This document shows positions 9,939-21,200 of a stretch of 64,000 nt of DNA, in pieces. The notes beneath the pieces were generated by a model. That model did no database searches, was not told the DNA's origin, and saw only the letters and a list, made by a program, of their open reading frames with translations. Within the stretch, counting starts at the first letter, position 1, and each line of letters opens with the position of its first letter. Both the position numbers and the translations under genes were made by a program. The DNA comes from Bombardia bombarda (taxonomy: Eukaryota > Ascomycota > Sordariomycetes > Sordariales > Lasiosphaeriaceae): NCBI GenBank assembly GCA_030512295.1, contig JAULSR010000001.1, positions 5,293,001 through 5,357,000 of the forward strand, in the 5' to 3' direction.

Positions 9939-12900
9939 ATGGCTTCGCCTTCGCCCTCCCCAAAACGCGCCTCTGTGACCTCAACCTCCCCACCACCGAA
10001 GACGGTCCAGCAGGCTCTTGATGAGTTGCTTGATAGCTCAGATGGGGATGCGGCAATCCTTCGCCCTCGCGGAAAATTGGCTTCTCGAATGCAAGTGCGC
10101 GGCAATGTTGAGCAAGAATCCGCGTCCGAGTCGGAGACCGACATCGACAGCCAGAACGAGAAGAAAGACAATGCCAAACCAACAACTACGACAACAGCAG
10201 TATCCCAGAGCGAAGATGACGATGAAGACGAAGTAATAACAAAACGCCCGCGGAAGCTCCAGCCTCGGAGGCAACGCAGCGCCAGCCTAGAAACCACAAC
10301 ACAAGAGGCTCCTCCCACCCCGGGGCTCTTCGTCTCCCCGGCCAAGTCCACCACGGCGCCTGACTCCCCCGGCCTATTTGTGTCGCCATCCAAGCCGCCA
10401 CAGTCCTCGGCGGCCACCAGAGCCAGCGCCGGAGACATCACCGAAAGCGATGAAGACCTGCCCAATTCCACCAGTCTGGCAAAGAACCCACGCTTCCAAG
10501 CAATGCTGGCTAAGAAGCGCAAAGAGGCCAAGGCAAAGGAGGCTGAGGAAGCCCGCAAGCGAGCCGCTCGTCTTGCCGCCCAAAATGCTGCCGACGATGA
10601 TATGTCGGACGATGAGGACGACGACAACATCACTGACGACGAGGGTGGCCGCAAGCTCACCCAGGACGGCGCGCGCCCAATCCGCAAAGCCAGCAAGAAG
10701 GCACTTGAGGAGATGCATCGCGAGACACAGCGACTGACGCGTAGCTTGCAGCTAACGCACGAAGCAAAGGTCAAGAAAAAGATGACCAAGGCGTCATTGT
10801 TTGAGCGCTTCAATTTCAAGCCCGAGGGTGTCGTAGCAGCGCCCACTACTTCTACTGCTGCCCCAGCGGTGGCTAAACTGCCAGACTCCAGTCGTGCACC
10901 GACGCCATCATCGCCGCATAAGACAGATCTTGACGATGGTATTGACAAGGACACCCCCCCAAGTTCACCTCCAGTGGCTGCGGAAGGGAAGGAGGCCCAT
11001 AGCGAGGTTGCCCCTGAGTCGGAGAGCTTGCCCCTCCTGGAACAAGATTCGGACGGAGAACTGCCAACCCTCGAGGAAGCTCTGGCCCAAAAGAAGAGGC
11101 TGGACAAGGGCAAAGGCAAAGCTATTGACGCCCCCACTGTTATCGAGCTGCAGAAGAAACCCAAGGGTATCTCCAAGTCCAAGCGCAACCTCCGCGTCAA
11201 ACTTGCCGTCAACCCCGCCACCATCACGGCCCCTACCTTTGGAGATTCTGACTCCGATGACCTTGAGATCCTGCCCACGCGCCCCAAGACCAAGATCGAC
11301 GCCATCTTCGATCGCCGTCCCACGACGCAGGCGCAAGAGTCCCGCTCGCTGCACCATCTGCGTAAGCTCGCGCAGCTCGACGACCCCGAGAAGCAGCCCA
11401 CCGGACCTAGCCGCAAGAACGCCAAGCAGGCGCAAGCGCAGCCGTCCATGTCGGCGGGGGCGCTGCAAGCGTCCCTACTACAGCGTGCCCGCGCTCAGGC
11501 CAAGCTGGAGCGTGATCGCCACCTCGAGCTCCTACGCTCCAAGGGCATCCACGTGCAGACTGCCGAGGAGCGCGAGCGCGAGATGGCCGATGTTGAGGAC
11601 ATGGTGACGCGGGCGCGGAGAGAGGCAGAGGAGATTATGGCACGAGAGAGGGAGGATGCCAAGAAGGACCGCAAGGCAAGGAAGGACGCGGGCGAGGTGG
11701 ATATCCTGGGCTGGGACGATAGTGATGAGAGCGGGGATGAGGACTATCAGGGTGACGATGGGGAGGAGGTTGTGGAGGAGAAAGAGGTGGAGCTGTCTGG
11801 GTCTGAGGACGAGGACGGCGTAGAAGACGAGGATGAGGATATGAATATAGGCGAGGACGATGACGAGGATGAAGAGGCCGACGCTGAGCCGGCCGGTATT
11901 TTGTTTGATGACCTCGCTGAGAGCGCCGAGGAGTCTGAAACCGAGGATGTTCCTGAGAAACTTGCTGCTTCTGATGATGAGCATGACTCAGATGAGGATA
12001 TGGTCGTCAGCTCAAGACAAGTTCGCCGCAAGCCAGCAAACAAACATGTCACAATCCTCTCGGACGATGATGATGAAGACGAAGAAGATGATCAGCCAAA
12101 GCGCCTCGTCGAAGCAACCCCCAAACCCAAAACCCGCTATCCAAAATCGCCATCCGCGCCCAACACCAAGTCTCCTAAAGTCCCTACTTCTGTTCTGCGA
12201 TCTGCCACAAAGACCTTCATCCCCGGCCTTTCCACCACTGGCCCCGCTGGCCTCGGTCTCACACAAATATTTGCCGGCACCATGGACGACAGCCAGATGG
12301 GCTCCGCTCCCCCCGGCAGTGGCTCGCCATCGCAGCCCATGCCCACCTTTGATGTCGAGGCCTTTCCCGACTCCAACTTCTCGCAGACCGCCCAGGAGAC
12401 CTCCTCGGCGAACGACATGATTTTGGACAGTCAGCCAGTTCCAGACACGCAGCAGGAGGCCGAGACGCAGGCCGTACAGATCCGCTTCTCGCAGTCGCAG
12501 GTGCACGGCTTTGATAGCTTCTTGCAGGAAAACTTGGACCCTCTTGATCCCACTCAAACGTCAGACCTCATTGAGCCCACCCAGGACGCCGGCTTCCAGA
12601 ACTATTCACCGCTGCGACAGCGCTTTGTCGAGCTACCGCGTCAGGCACCTGTCTCAACTGTGGATACTGTCAAGCTGGACGTGTCGCAGCAGCGACAACA
12701 GGACGAGGAGGTGGAGGTAGAGGTGAATATGTCACCGCTGGTAAAGAGGACCGGCAAGTTGAGGCGCAAGGCCGATGTTGTCGCTGCTGCTGTTGCGCCT
12801 GCGGTAACTAGCCCGGATGTCGAAGAAGAACAAGACGAGCAAGATGAAGATGACGTTATGATGGAGGGTATAGAAGAGGATGGCGGCGAAGCTGGTTCAA

Positions 12901-14451
12901 GCGCTGCCACAGCCTTTGATTTCCTGAAGCTGGCTTCACTCAAGGAAAAAAAGATCAAAGCCAAGAAGGAGGCATTTGATAAGAAGAAAAGCAAGGCACG
13001 CGAGATGGTGGAGGACCAGGCTGCAGAGTCTGAGGATGAGTATGCCGGACTCGGTGGTGTTGATGGAGAGGGGGACAGTGATGACGATGATGAGTCGGTT
13101 AAGGAGATGATTGATGATGAGACCAAGAACAATGAGGTTGACGAAAGGAAGCTTGCGGCTTTTCATGCGTAAGTTGCCACTACCTATCTGCCCAACCCTT
13201 TGTTTACATGCTGGCACATTGTCATGAACTCCTGAATACGAAACCATGATTGATGACTGACAATCTATAATCAGCGACCAAGACCGCGCAACAGACTCCA
13301 AGCAAGTGGAGAAACTCTTCCACGACATCACGACGGGCATGCTGCGTCGCAAGCGCGGCACTGGCGACTGGGACGATCTGGATGACGAGGACGACGGTGG
13401 TGAGGCCAAGCGCCGCATGAAGCGTCGCCAGTTCGCAAAGATGCAGCGGGCCCTGTTCGCCGACGAGCGCATCAGCAAGGTAGCCGAGAACCCGCGCAAT
13501 CAGGCGTTTTTGCGCACCATCGAAGATCATGGCAGTGACGATGATATGGATTTCATCTTTGCGCCGCCGCCAGTTGCTCCAGGGCTCGAGAGCCAGGACT
13601 CGCAATCGCAGTTGCCTGCTGCGGGAGATAGCAAGAACGACACTACCATCATTCCGAACAGCCAGCCTGCAGCGGCCAGTACAAGTGTGAATCCCCGTCG
13701 CACCAACAGAGACAGCAGGAAGAATCCGCCCACCAACATTAGCGACATCCGCGAGTCGCTGTCGAACCTACTCAGTGACGAGCCCATGCTGATGCTCAAC
13801 CACTCGTCCTCCGTCATCCCTGCCACCGAAGCAGGCTCGGACAGTGAGGACGACGGCGGCGATGCCGGCGACTATAACGATGATAACGATGACGTCACCG
13901 AACAAGCCACAAGGATCCCGCAACCCATCAGCAGCAACAAGGAGAACCGCAACCCGCGTCGAACAACCCGCGCCGCCCAACGCGGCCCCGTCGTCGACCG
14001 CATCTCCCTCAAGCGCAAGGCCTCCTCCTCCATATCAAATAGCGGTAATAACAACAACAGGCTCGCCTTCGCCGCACCTCCACCGTCAGCCAACTGCGCC
14101 ACAGGAGGCGGCGGCGGCGGCGGCTTCAAGGTCCCCGCCCTGCTGCGCCGCGCGACCACCAACTCGACCCTCATCACCAGCAGCAGCAGCACCACCTCCA
14201 TCTCCTCTTCTACCATAAACAATAACAATAACAAAACTGGTAACCCCAACAACAGCAGCTTTAGCGACGATAGCAAAGTAAAGAAAACAACCGCATCCAG
14301 GCGCTCGGGCGTCAACTATTTTGCCCGCGAGACGGAGCGCCGCGCTCTCGTGGCCGAGAACGAGCGCCGTCGCGAGGCCAAGAAGTGGAAGGGCGCTGAG
14401 GGCCGCGGCAAGGTCGTTGGCGGCTTGTTTGGCGTGGGCAAGTTTGAGTGA
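9939..14451 (+). CDS. mrc1: Mediator of the replication checkpoint Mrc1 (claspin homologue)
   Basis: A replication-fork protein that couples CMG helicase and polymerase epsilon and relays Mec1/ATR signals to the Rad53/Cds1 kinase. Two exons (9939-13168, 13275-14451) give 1468 residues, long and mostly disordered as expected. Acidic tracts lie at about residues 600-720. A dense SQ/TQ cluster, the usual ATR target region, runs from about 770 to 915. The MRC1-like domain covers about 985-1165, with FDFLKLASLKEKK, QVEKLFHDITTGMLRRKRG and KRRQFAKMQRALFADERISKVAENPRNQAFL across the intron. The C-terminus is basic and repeat-rich. The ATG at 9939 is the first in frame after a TTG. It converges on wee1. 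Confidence 0.93.
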
Positions 14452-15240
14452 TATCGTGCATATATGCATGCATGATGCATCATTTACATACAATACAGCC
14501 CGCGAATTATTGTGTTTGTGTGTTGGGAGATACATCTCGCGAGCAAGCAAACATTACATCTGATTGATTGGCTGGCTTTAGGTGTTTGTTTCTCTCTGTT
14601 GTGGTGTTTTGTTGATGTTGCTATTTGTTTACTTTCTGGCAGCACTTCGTCTGCTTATGATCTTGCGATCTGTTCTGGGTTGGTTGTTTTGGAGTTTCAG
14701 CTTTTGGGCAGGCGCAGGAATGGCGTACGGGTCTACTTGAAGCACTCTCCGAGGACACATAATTGAGCAAACAAGCTAGAGGAAAGAACTTCATGACAAG
14801 TTTGTTGTTGAGGTCTAGATAGGGGCGGGGAGGGGGTCTTGAGGAACATAGGAAGATGGTAGGATAGGGTAACAGGTAGGATTTTATTAGTATTCAATAT
14901 CAATGATCTGTCATTTGCTTCGCAGCTATCATTGACAATGAAGCCATAATACGTGCGAATAGCACGGCATCTTCGAATACTCTCGTTTTTCTAATCATAT
15001 AAAGCATCAAATACATGCGTACATACATCCATCGCCTTCACTCAAGCTCGCGCCTCAGACTCATTGTTATTGTGGAGGTATATTTTATCGCTCTACTATC
15101 GTGTCGTTCCTTCATAATATCGTGACGAGGAACTCCCCAAGCCAGCAGAATAACCAGTGGAACTCCTATGAGCCCACGACAAACCCAGCCAGACCATCCG
15201 ACTCCTGACCTATTCTATACACGAAGATCTTTCCTCCATG
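14452..15240. other. mrc1 3' flank
   Basis: No gene recognised. A TGCAT-rich, self-complementary stretch lies directly after the mrc1 stop (about 14457-14483) and may form a hairpin in the 3' UTR. The rest is AT-rich spacer. Confidence 0.45.
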
Positions 15241-15244
15241 GTTT

Positions 15245-15962
15245 ACAAATATTGCTCCTCCTTGAGCCTCTTGGGAGCAAAGCAGACGCAAGCACTCTGA
15301 GTAATGTCATTTCCGCGCATCAGCGCCTCGACTGCCCCTTCTTCCCAGTGTTCGCATAACTTCATAATCAATCCTCAGCTAGTGTAGCTTCCATAATATT
15401 ACTCCCAAAACAGAGAAACCTCCCGATCCCTCCGCCCTTACATTAGGTGATATCATATGCTCCCAAGAAAACAGGTACAGAGATGTCCACCAGCTTCCCT
15501 TTCATATCAATGTCCATCACTTTGTATAACTCCTTAGCCGAAAAGTCTCGTGGGCGGATATTGTTTCTCATCTTGTCGTGCTTGAATACGCCGATAATGA
15601 TGTATAAACCGATCCAAAGAATGTTCCGATATGGCGAGTAGATGCAGGGGAAAGATGCTCTATGGAAGACTGTCGAAGCCCTTTGTCGACCATGCCCGTC
15701 ATTTCAGATCGGGTATCAAACAGTACTCGGATGGGAGAGGTGTCTCGCCCATAGTGATATCTTGTATAACCAGACATCTTTCTCTTGTTGAACGGATTCA
15801 AAATGGTTCCGATATCCCATCCGTGGTGGATATCCAGCTACGATAGCCGACCAATTCAGACTTGTTTAGCTAACAACCAGATGCCACTGGCGAAACTGCC
15901 CCATGGTGCCATATCCAGTATGTGGGCAATATAGAGCGAGATTGACGCTCCAAAATGATCGC
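15245..15962 (-). pseudogene. Coding-like but interrupted sequence, unidentified (possible gene relic or unresolved small gene)
   Basis: Downstream of the wee1 stop, the minus strand holds several open stretches with protein-like composition in different frames. From high to low coordinate they are a 36-residue stretch starting MCDHFGASISLYIAHILDM (about 15962-15855), a stretch containing GYTRYHYGRDTSPIRVLF (about 15795-15630), a stretch starting SPYRNILWIGLYIIIGVFK and ending VDISVPVFLGAYDIT (about 15640-15448), and one with HWEEGAVEALMRGNDITQ (about 15365-15245). The third shows clear RNY codon periodicity. I could not find splice sites that join them, so this may be a decayed gene, a spliced gene I failed to resolve, or chance in the wee1 3' UTR. 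No function is proposed. Confidence 0.3.
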
Positions 15963-15984
15963 ACATAGTGTCGTCTTTGTCATC

Positions 15985-18900
15985 TCAAACATCCGTCATC
16001 TCGGTATCCATTTCGGTATCCACAAGTTCCTCGAGCTCTTCCACCGAAGGGCCAAAATACGGACCCCAATTGCCCTCAAACACAGTTGCACCGGCCCCTC
16101 GCCGGCTGGAGACCCAACAGACAGACTCTGACGCAAGCAGTTGTTGGGCGGTAGGGCGATCAGTCGGGTTAGGCTGGATCATCCATCGGACAAGACTGTC
16201 CAGTGAGTTCGGATCGCTCGAATCCATCATAAAGATTGGCGGTTCCTGAAGGTCACTTCTCTTCTGTGTGCCAAAGAGGTTGCTGGGATCGTGCGTCATG
16301 GGCTCAAATGGAAATTCGCCCCGTTTTCCCATGTCCATGCTGGTCTCCGAATCTTCATCGTGCATGTGTGAAATTCCCGATACAAGGTCGACTGGCATCC
16401 CATTAGCGTCCCGGAAAACGGACTTGGCCTCGCCAGAGGTAAGACTTGGGACAGTAGAGAGATCGCCATTTCGAAGGGCCTGCCAAGTTGGACCATTGTC
16501 GGGTAGGAAGACGTTGCATGCAATCTCGAGTATAATGAGACCAAGTGCGAATATATCAGCAGGTTTGTCAAATTGCCCCAGAAGGATCTCGGGTCCGATA
16601 TATTCACGGTCTCCCTCGCCCTCGATTCCTTTAGCAGCAGGCCAATAAGCTGCCATGCCGAAATCGCCAATCTTCAGATAGCCATCGAATCCGACGAAGA
16701 TGTTAGCAGGCTTTATATCAAGATGGATGAATCCAGCATCATGAATAGCAGCAAGGCCCTAATGAAATCAGTTAGTACCAGCTTTCCCTTCAGTTCAGTG
16801 CGGTGCGTTACTTACTTGGCTGGTCTCCAAAAGTATCTTCCAAATTCGGAAGTCATCCAATCGGCCGGCCTGGCCAACAGATTTGAGAAACCCATCAAGG
16901 CTGCCTTCGGTACAATACTCTGTCTGAATGTAAAGATGGCCATTCTGCTCCCAACTGTCCAAGAAATGAATGATCTTGTCAGAATTGCTTAACGCCCTCA
17001 AAATGGCAACCTCGCGAAGTTTTGACTCCCGCTCATTGATTCCATGAGTTGGGAGTCGTATTTTTTTCACCGCGTAGACTTTCTCGGGGCCTGAGCTCGA
17101 AGGCGCTCGTCTGCTGGGGGTCGTCATAAAGGCTGTTGCAAGAGATTTCGGCATCGAAAATTTGACGACGCGATAGACCTTTGAGAATTCGCCCTTTCCA
17201 ATGACCTTTGATTTCTCGAAACGCAGTACCAAGGATTCGTCAACGTCCTTTGGTCCGCTTCCATGCTGAGGAGTACCATGCTGAGGAGTCCCGTGCTGAG
17301 GGGTTGTGTTGAATGGGCGTTCTCCAAAGCTCGAAAACAGGTGACGTCCCTGCGTAGTAGGAGTCGCAGGTGTCCGGCTTTGCCTGTCATTGTCATCCTG
17401 CGAGTGGTGGAGGGACAGTCGGCTGGCGTCGAGGGGCGCCAAGTCATGGATCATAGAATCTTGCGGCGTCTGGGGCGATGAACCCTCTGTGTAATCCAGT
17501 GAGTGCAGAGGACTCGCTGAAAGCTTGGAGTCAGCTCTTGAAGCTTGGTTCAATCTTGCGCCATGCACAGCAGATAAAGCCGAAAATGTCCTGACTGGCG
17601 TTGGGGTTACAAGCGGTCTGAGCATAGCCTGTCGCTGACTGAACGAAGGCAGCGAAATACTCATGCGCGGACCATCCCCAGCGCTTGGAGTGGAAGGGTC
17701 CATGTCGATATCAATCGGGCGCTCGCACTTTTTCTCTCGATCATGGCACGTGACTTCTTGAGAAATCTGAGACTTACAGCTGGGAAGGGAATCTGTATGC
17801 TCATCGTAGCCAAAGGCAGACGTAGGAAGAGCAAATGTTCTCGACGGATTCGGGGTTTGCGTGACATGTGCCGGAGTGGTGAATGATTTGAAGAATAAGT
17901 TTTTTGTCGGGGTAGGAGGAAAGTCGTCAGATGTATCGCCGGCCGCTCCATGGTCATCGCCATCCAGGCTGAGAAGACTGGACTTCCGAGCATGACGCGA
18001 ACGAACATTCTGGAAAAAGAGACTCCCGGGCTTGTCGGGGTCTCCAAATGGGTTAGTGCCACGTCCCGCGCCGGATATTGAGCTGAAGGGCGTTGAAGGG
18101 CTCCCAAAAGAAGGCCGGTGGCTCCGTCGCCCACCACTGCCAACCTGAGGCGGGTAGGTAGCCGAGTTATAAGGCTGCTTCTTGCAAGGAGTGTCCGGCA
18201 TAACCGTGACCTTGGGTTCTGGGCGCTTTAATTCACCAAGGTCTGGATTGCGGGTCATCTTTGAGACCAGACCTGTCGACATAAAAGCGGCCTGAAGAGG
18301 TTTTGCACGCTTGTACTGAGGGGTCGCAACAGGATCCGAGTCATTCGTGGGACGCAAACTTCCTGGAGGCAGCGACTTGGAGAAGTTCAATGGTACTCTA
18401 GGCTTTTCGCCAATGTGCATCGGAACGTGCGTTGGAGAGTCATCTGGAAGACTTGAGCTCGAAGATGATTGAGTAACTGTCCGAGACAAAGGGTGAGGTT
18501 GGTTTGCTGGACGTGGAATGAGGTGTAGAGATGGGTTTGGCAGAGCAGCCTGTGGAGAGAATGGGCTTCCACGCTCGTCGGGGGGAGATACTGGTCCAGA
18601 GATAGACGAGGCCTGTTCCGAGTAAGTGGTGTGCTGGTCTCATTGGCGAGCTGTGCCAATTGTTTCTCCCCGGCGCGTCTGCCCCAGGATATCCGGCTGT
18701 CGCCGTGTCGTTGTTGCAGAGTGCTCTTGCGGAGTGAAGACGACCGCTTTGGCAAGCCTGTAGGGGTGGTAGATGTTGCAGAAGATAGTGACAGTGACTC
18801 GCGGAATGAGGACACCGATGAGCCAGTTAATTGGTATTCGTGGTTCCCATCCTCGTGTACGTCGAATTTCTGAGGCGAGACAGGAGGTTGATAGTCGAAT

Positions 18901-19658
18901 ATACTGAATTCGCTCCCCAAGCTGGAGCCGCCGTGCAGACTTCGCCGCTTCGCGTCCCTACTTCCCATGTTGTTCTGATCTAGACCCATGATTGCGTCGC
19001 TGCGCTTCATGGGACTAATATAAGTTGAGGGAAAGGTGTCGTTTTTAGCTTCCAGAAATTTCGATATCCCGTTTTTGGAAGATCCAGACATGTCCAGATG
19101 TACCGAATGACGTGTCTGCTTCTCGATGTTGCGTCGCACGGGGCTCAGGGCGAGCGGGAAATCGTTGAAGTCGTGTTTTTCCTGACCGCGCGCCACGGGC
19201 TCAGAGAGCGACGACGGAATTGGGTTCCCTGAATCCTGTGAAGGGCCGAACACGCGCTTCAAAGGACTCTTTGGTGACACACGTGTGCGAGACGGGGGCT
19301 TCTGCCTTGCAGAGCGCACGGAAAGCTTGAAGTTTGATCTGAATGATGGAGTAATAACCGAGGCCTGAGGTGTCGAGAATAGTGAAGGTGATCCTGCCAG
19401 AGATACCGACGCGGGCGCGGATTGTGCGCTGTCGAATCGGCTGGCAAATGGAGTAGTAGTAGTAGTAGTCTGTGATTGCTGAAAGGTGGCCGAGGTAGTT
19501 GCTGGAGTTGGAGATGAGGAGCCTCTCAACTTGAACTTGGAAGGCGATCGCGACATCGATCTCCGGAATGATCGAACCGCCGAGCCAACATCAGCGTGAT
19601 GAGCATGCGTTGGTGAGGGTAGGGTAAGCGTACCCCCGCTCCCATTTGAGTATGACAT
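15985..19658 (-). CDS. wee1: Wee1/Swe1-type mitotic inhibitor kinase, apparent frameshift
   Basis: A nuclear kinase that phosphorylates the inhibitory tyrosine of Cdk1 and delays mitosis. Coding runs 19658 to 16816 and, after a 57-nt intron (16815-16759, branch site CTAAC), 16758 to 15985. The frame breaks once, at a run of six G (18580-18585 on the plus strand): upstream is LTRNRPRLSLDQYLPP and downstream the frame that reads PLSRTVTQSSSSSSLPDD. One extra base there would give about 1205 residues. The long N-terminus is disordered with many SP/TP sites and a triple TPQHG repeat. The kinase domain (about 815-1190) shows GKGEFSKV, the VAIK-like YAVKK lysine, HLDIKPAN and GDFGMA; the HLDIKPAN form is typical of Wee1. 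An insert with DSETSMDMGKRGEF lies in the C-lobe. The break is probably a sequencing or assembly error. Confidence 0.9.
17261..17305 (-). repeat. 15-bp tandem repeat x3 coding TPQHG in wee1
   Basis: Three 15-bp units at 17261-17275, 17276-17290 and 17291-17305 encode consecutive TPQHG blocks just before the kinase domain. Each carries a TP dipeptide, a minimal CDK site. The copies differ by one to a few bases, so the expansion is not fresh. Confidence 0.85.
18580..18585 (-). other. wee1: Homopolymer frameshift site in wee1 (G6)
   Basis: On the coding strand the sequence reads CTC followed by CCCCC and GACGAG. Six C follow the T; seven would give L-P-P-D-E-R and restore one continuous frame. 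No GT-AG intron that shifts frame by one fits here. The candidate GTATCT...CCACAG intron is 42 nt, a multiple of three, and does not repair it. Confidence 0.75.
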
Positions 19659-21200
19659 CTCTTGTAAGTGCTACCGATACGTTCCAGCAACAGTAGCTCT
19701 CAGGAGCAGCCCAATAATCCTAGCAAGCCGAAATGATGATAGGTGCCGTTCACCTCCGTCGCTGTATTGATGATGGTCGAGCATACGGCAGCAAGTGAGG
19801 TAAAGGGTTGACAAGTGCACGAGGCGGGTAGGAAAAAGACGGGTCGATGGGGGGTGGTTGTCTTGTCAAAGACGAAGCGATCGCAGACCAGTCGAGCCGG
19901 CAGCGATCGAGGGCCGAGGGAGAATCAAAAACAGCGCAGCTCTCAGAGCGATGGCGCAGCAAGCGCGAACTCAAAACCAAAGGTTGGGGTGACAGGGCGG
20001 CGCGGTGTGCGACGGGCAGCAACAAGGTGTGTATCAGAAAGATGACAGTCTCGTCCCCCAGAGGCGAAGCCAGCCGGCGCCAAAGGACAAGAGAAAATAG
20101 ATGGTGATGTTGGTGGCTTGAACAGGATTCAAGACGTGGGTCGGCCCCTAAAACAGCCAAAAGCCAAAGACCAATAGTCCGACAACAAGGCACGACAATA
20201 GGCAAGATGCGGAGGGCGCGAGGACACGTCAGGCGAAGTCCAGATCGGGCATCTTCGAGTTTCCGGCCAAACAGCTTCTCAGTTAACTCCTTCCCTCTTT
20301 CGGTGCGATGCGATGCGATGTGGTGCGCGACGAAGGGCGGCTACCTGGAAGCGGCGATGATGCGTCAAAAAGTGCTCTCCGAATCCTCCTTCCTGCTTTA
20401 GTTCTTCTCCATGCACATATCGCCAAAAGGTGTAAGTGCGGAGGAGGCAAGGCAGGTGCGAAAGGCGATGAGTCGAGGTCGATATCCTTGACACCTTGCA
20501 GGTATGTTGCGACGGGGAATGGGCGAGCGGGGAGGGGCGGGCGCGACAGTCCCAACGGGGTATTCGCGATCAGCGGGGTCTGACGCAACAATGAGGCGAC
20601 ACGCCTAGAAGTTTGGGCATCGACCAAAGAAAAAAGAATGGAAGGGACCGGATGATATCACACGGAATTAAGAGTGTGAATGAGCAGGCAAAGGTCCAGT
20701 ACGATAGGCGAGCAATACAGGCGTTGCAACCGCTTTTCAGACTGTAGAGGGTTTTGTCGGAGAGTGCAGCAGATGGCGCGCGGCGGCGGGATGGAGATAG
20801 AGGATGCACGAGAAAGACGGGATCTCTTGTTGTTTACTTGCCTACTAGTTTAGTACGCGTTTTCGCGTTGGGAAGCCGCGGGCGGTGGCAAGGAACACCC
20901 TGTCGTGCCTGCCTTAGCGCGGTTTGTAACTCCACTTCTGAGCCAGGGTAGCGTTGTAGCTGCACCAGCCCGCAGTTCCTTTTCCTGCACCACCCTGCCT
21001 GCCCGTGCGAGCCGCGTTCTTTTTTCTCTCGGGCAAGCTCAAAGGGCTTGTGTTTTGACCAGTGGTTTTCCTTCCCAAGTCTGCCTCCAAAACACGACGT
21101 CTCGTCTAGATGCTCACATTTGTTCCCCTATTATGTCAATAAAGCCTCGTGGTGTGCTTCACTATTGATTCGGTCAAACAGCGACAGTGGCTGTACAACA
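19659..21200. promoter_or_regulatory. wee1 upstream region, proximal part
   Basis: No gene supported. On the coding (minus) strand the first kilobase is pyrimidine-rich, like a long fungal 5' leader. About 1.2 kb upstream of the ATG, ACGCGT at 20855-20860 is directly followed by TTTCGCG, an MCB-like plus E2F-like pair. Open frames here start with non-ATG codons and have no recognisable domains. Confidence 0.45.

Noticed and set aside
9917..11449. 510-codon antisense open frame across mrc1
   Set aside because: It is the mirror of an acidic, serine-rich gene; low-complexity composition, and the sense strand has Mrc1 domains.
15700..15770. Sequence resembling the GTACTTGGATGGGAGA part of a 5S rRNA
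   Set aside because: Only a short match; the rest of a fungal 5S gene and its secondary structure are absent.
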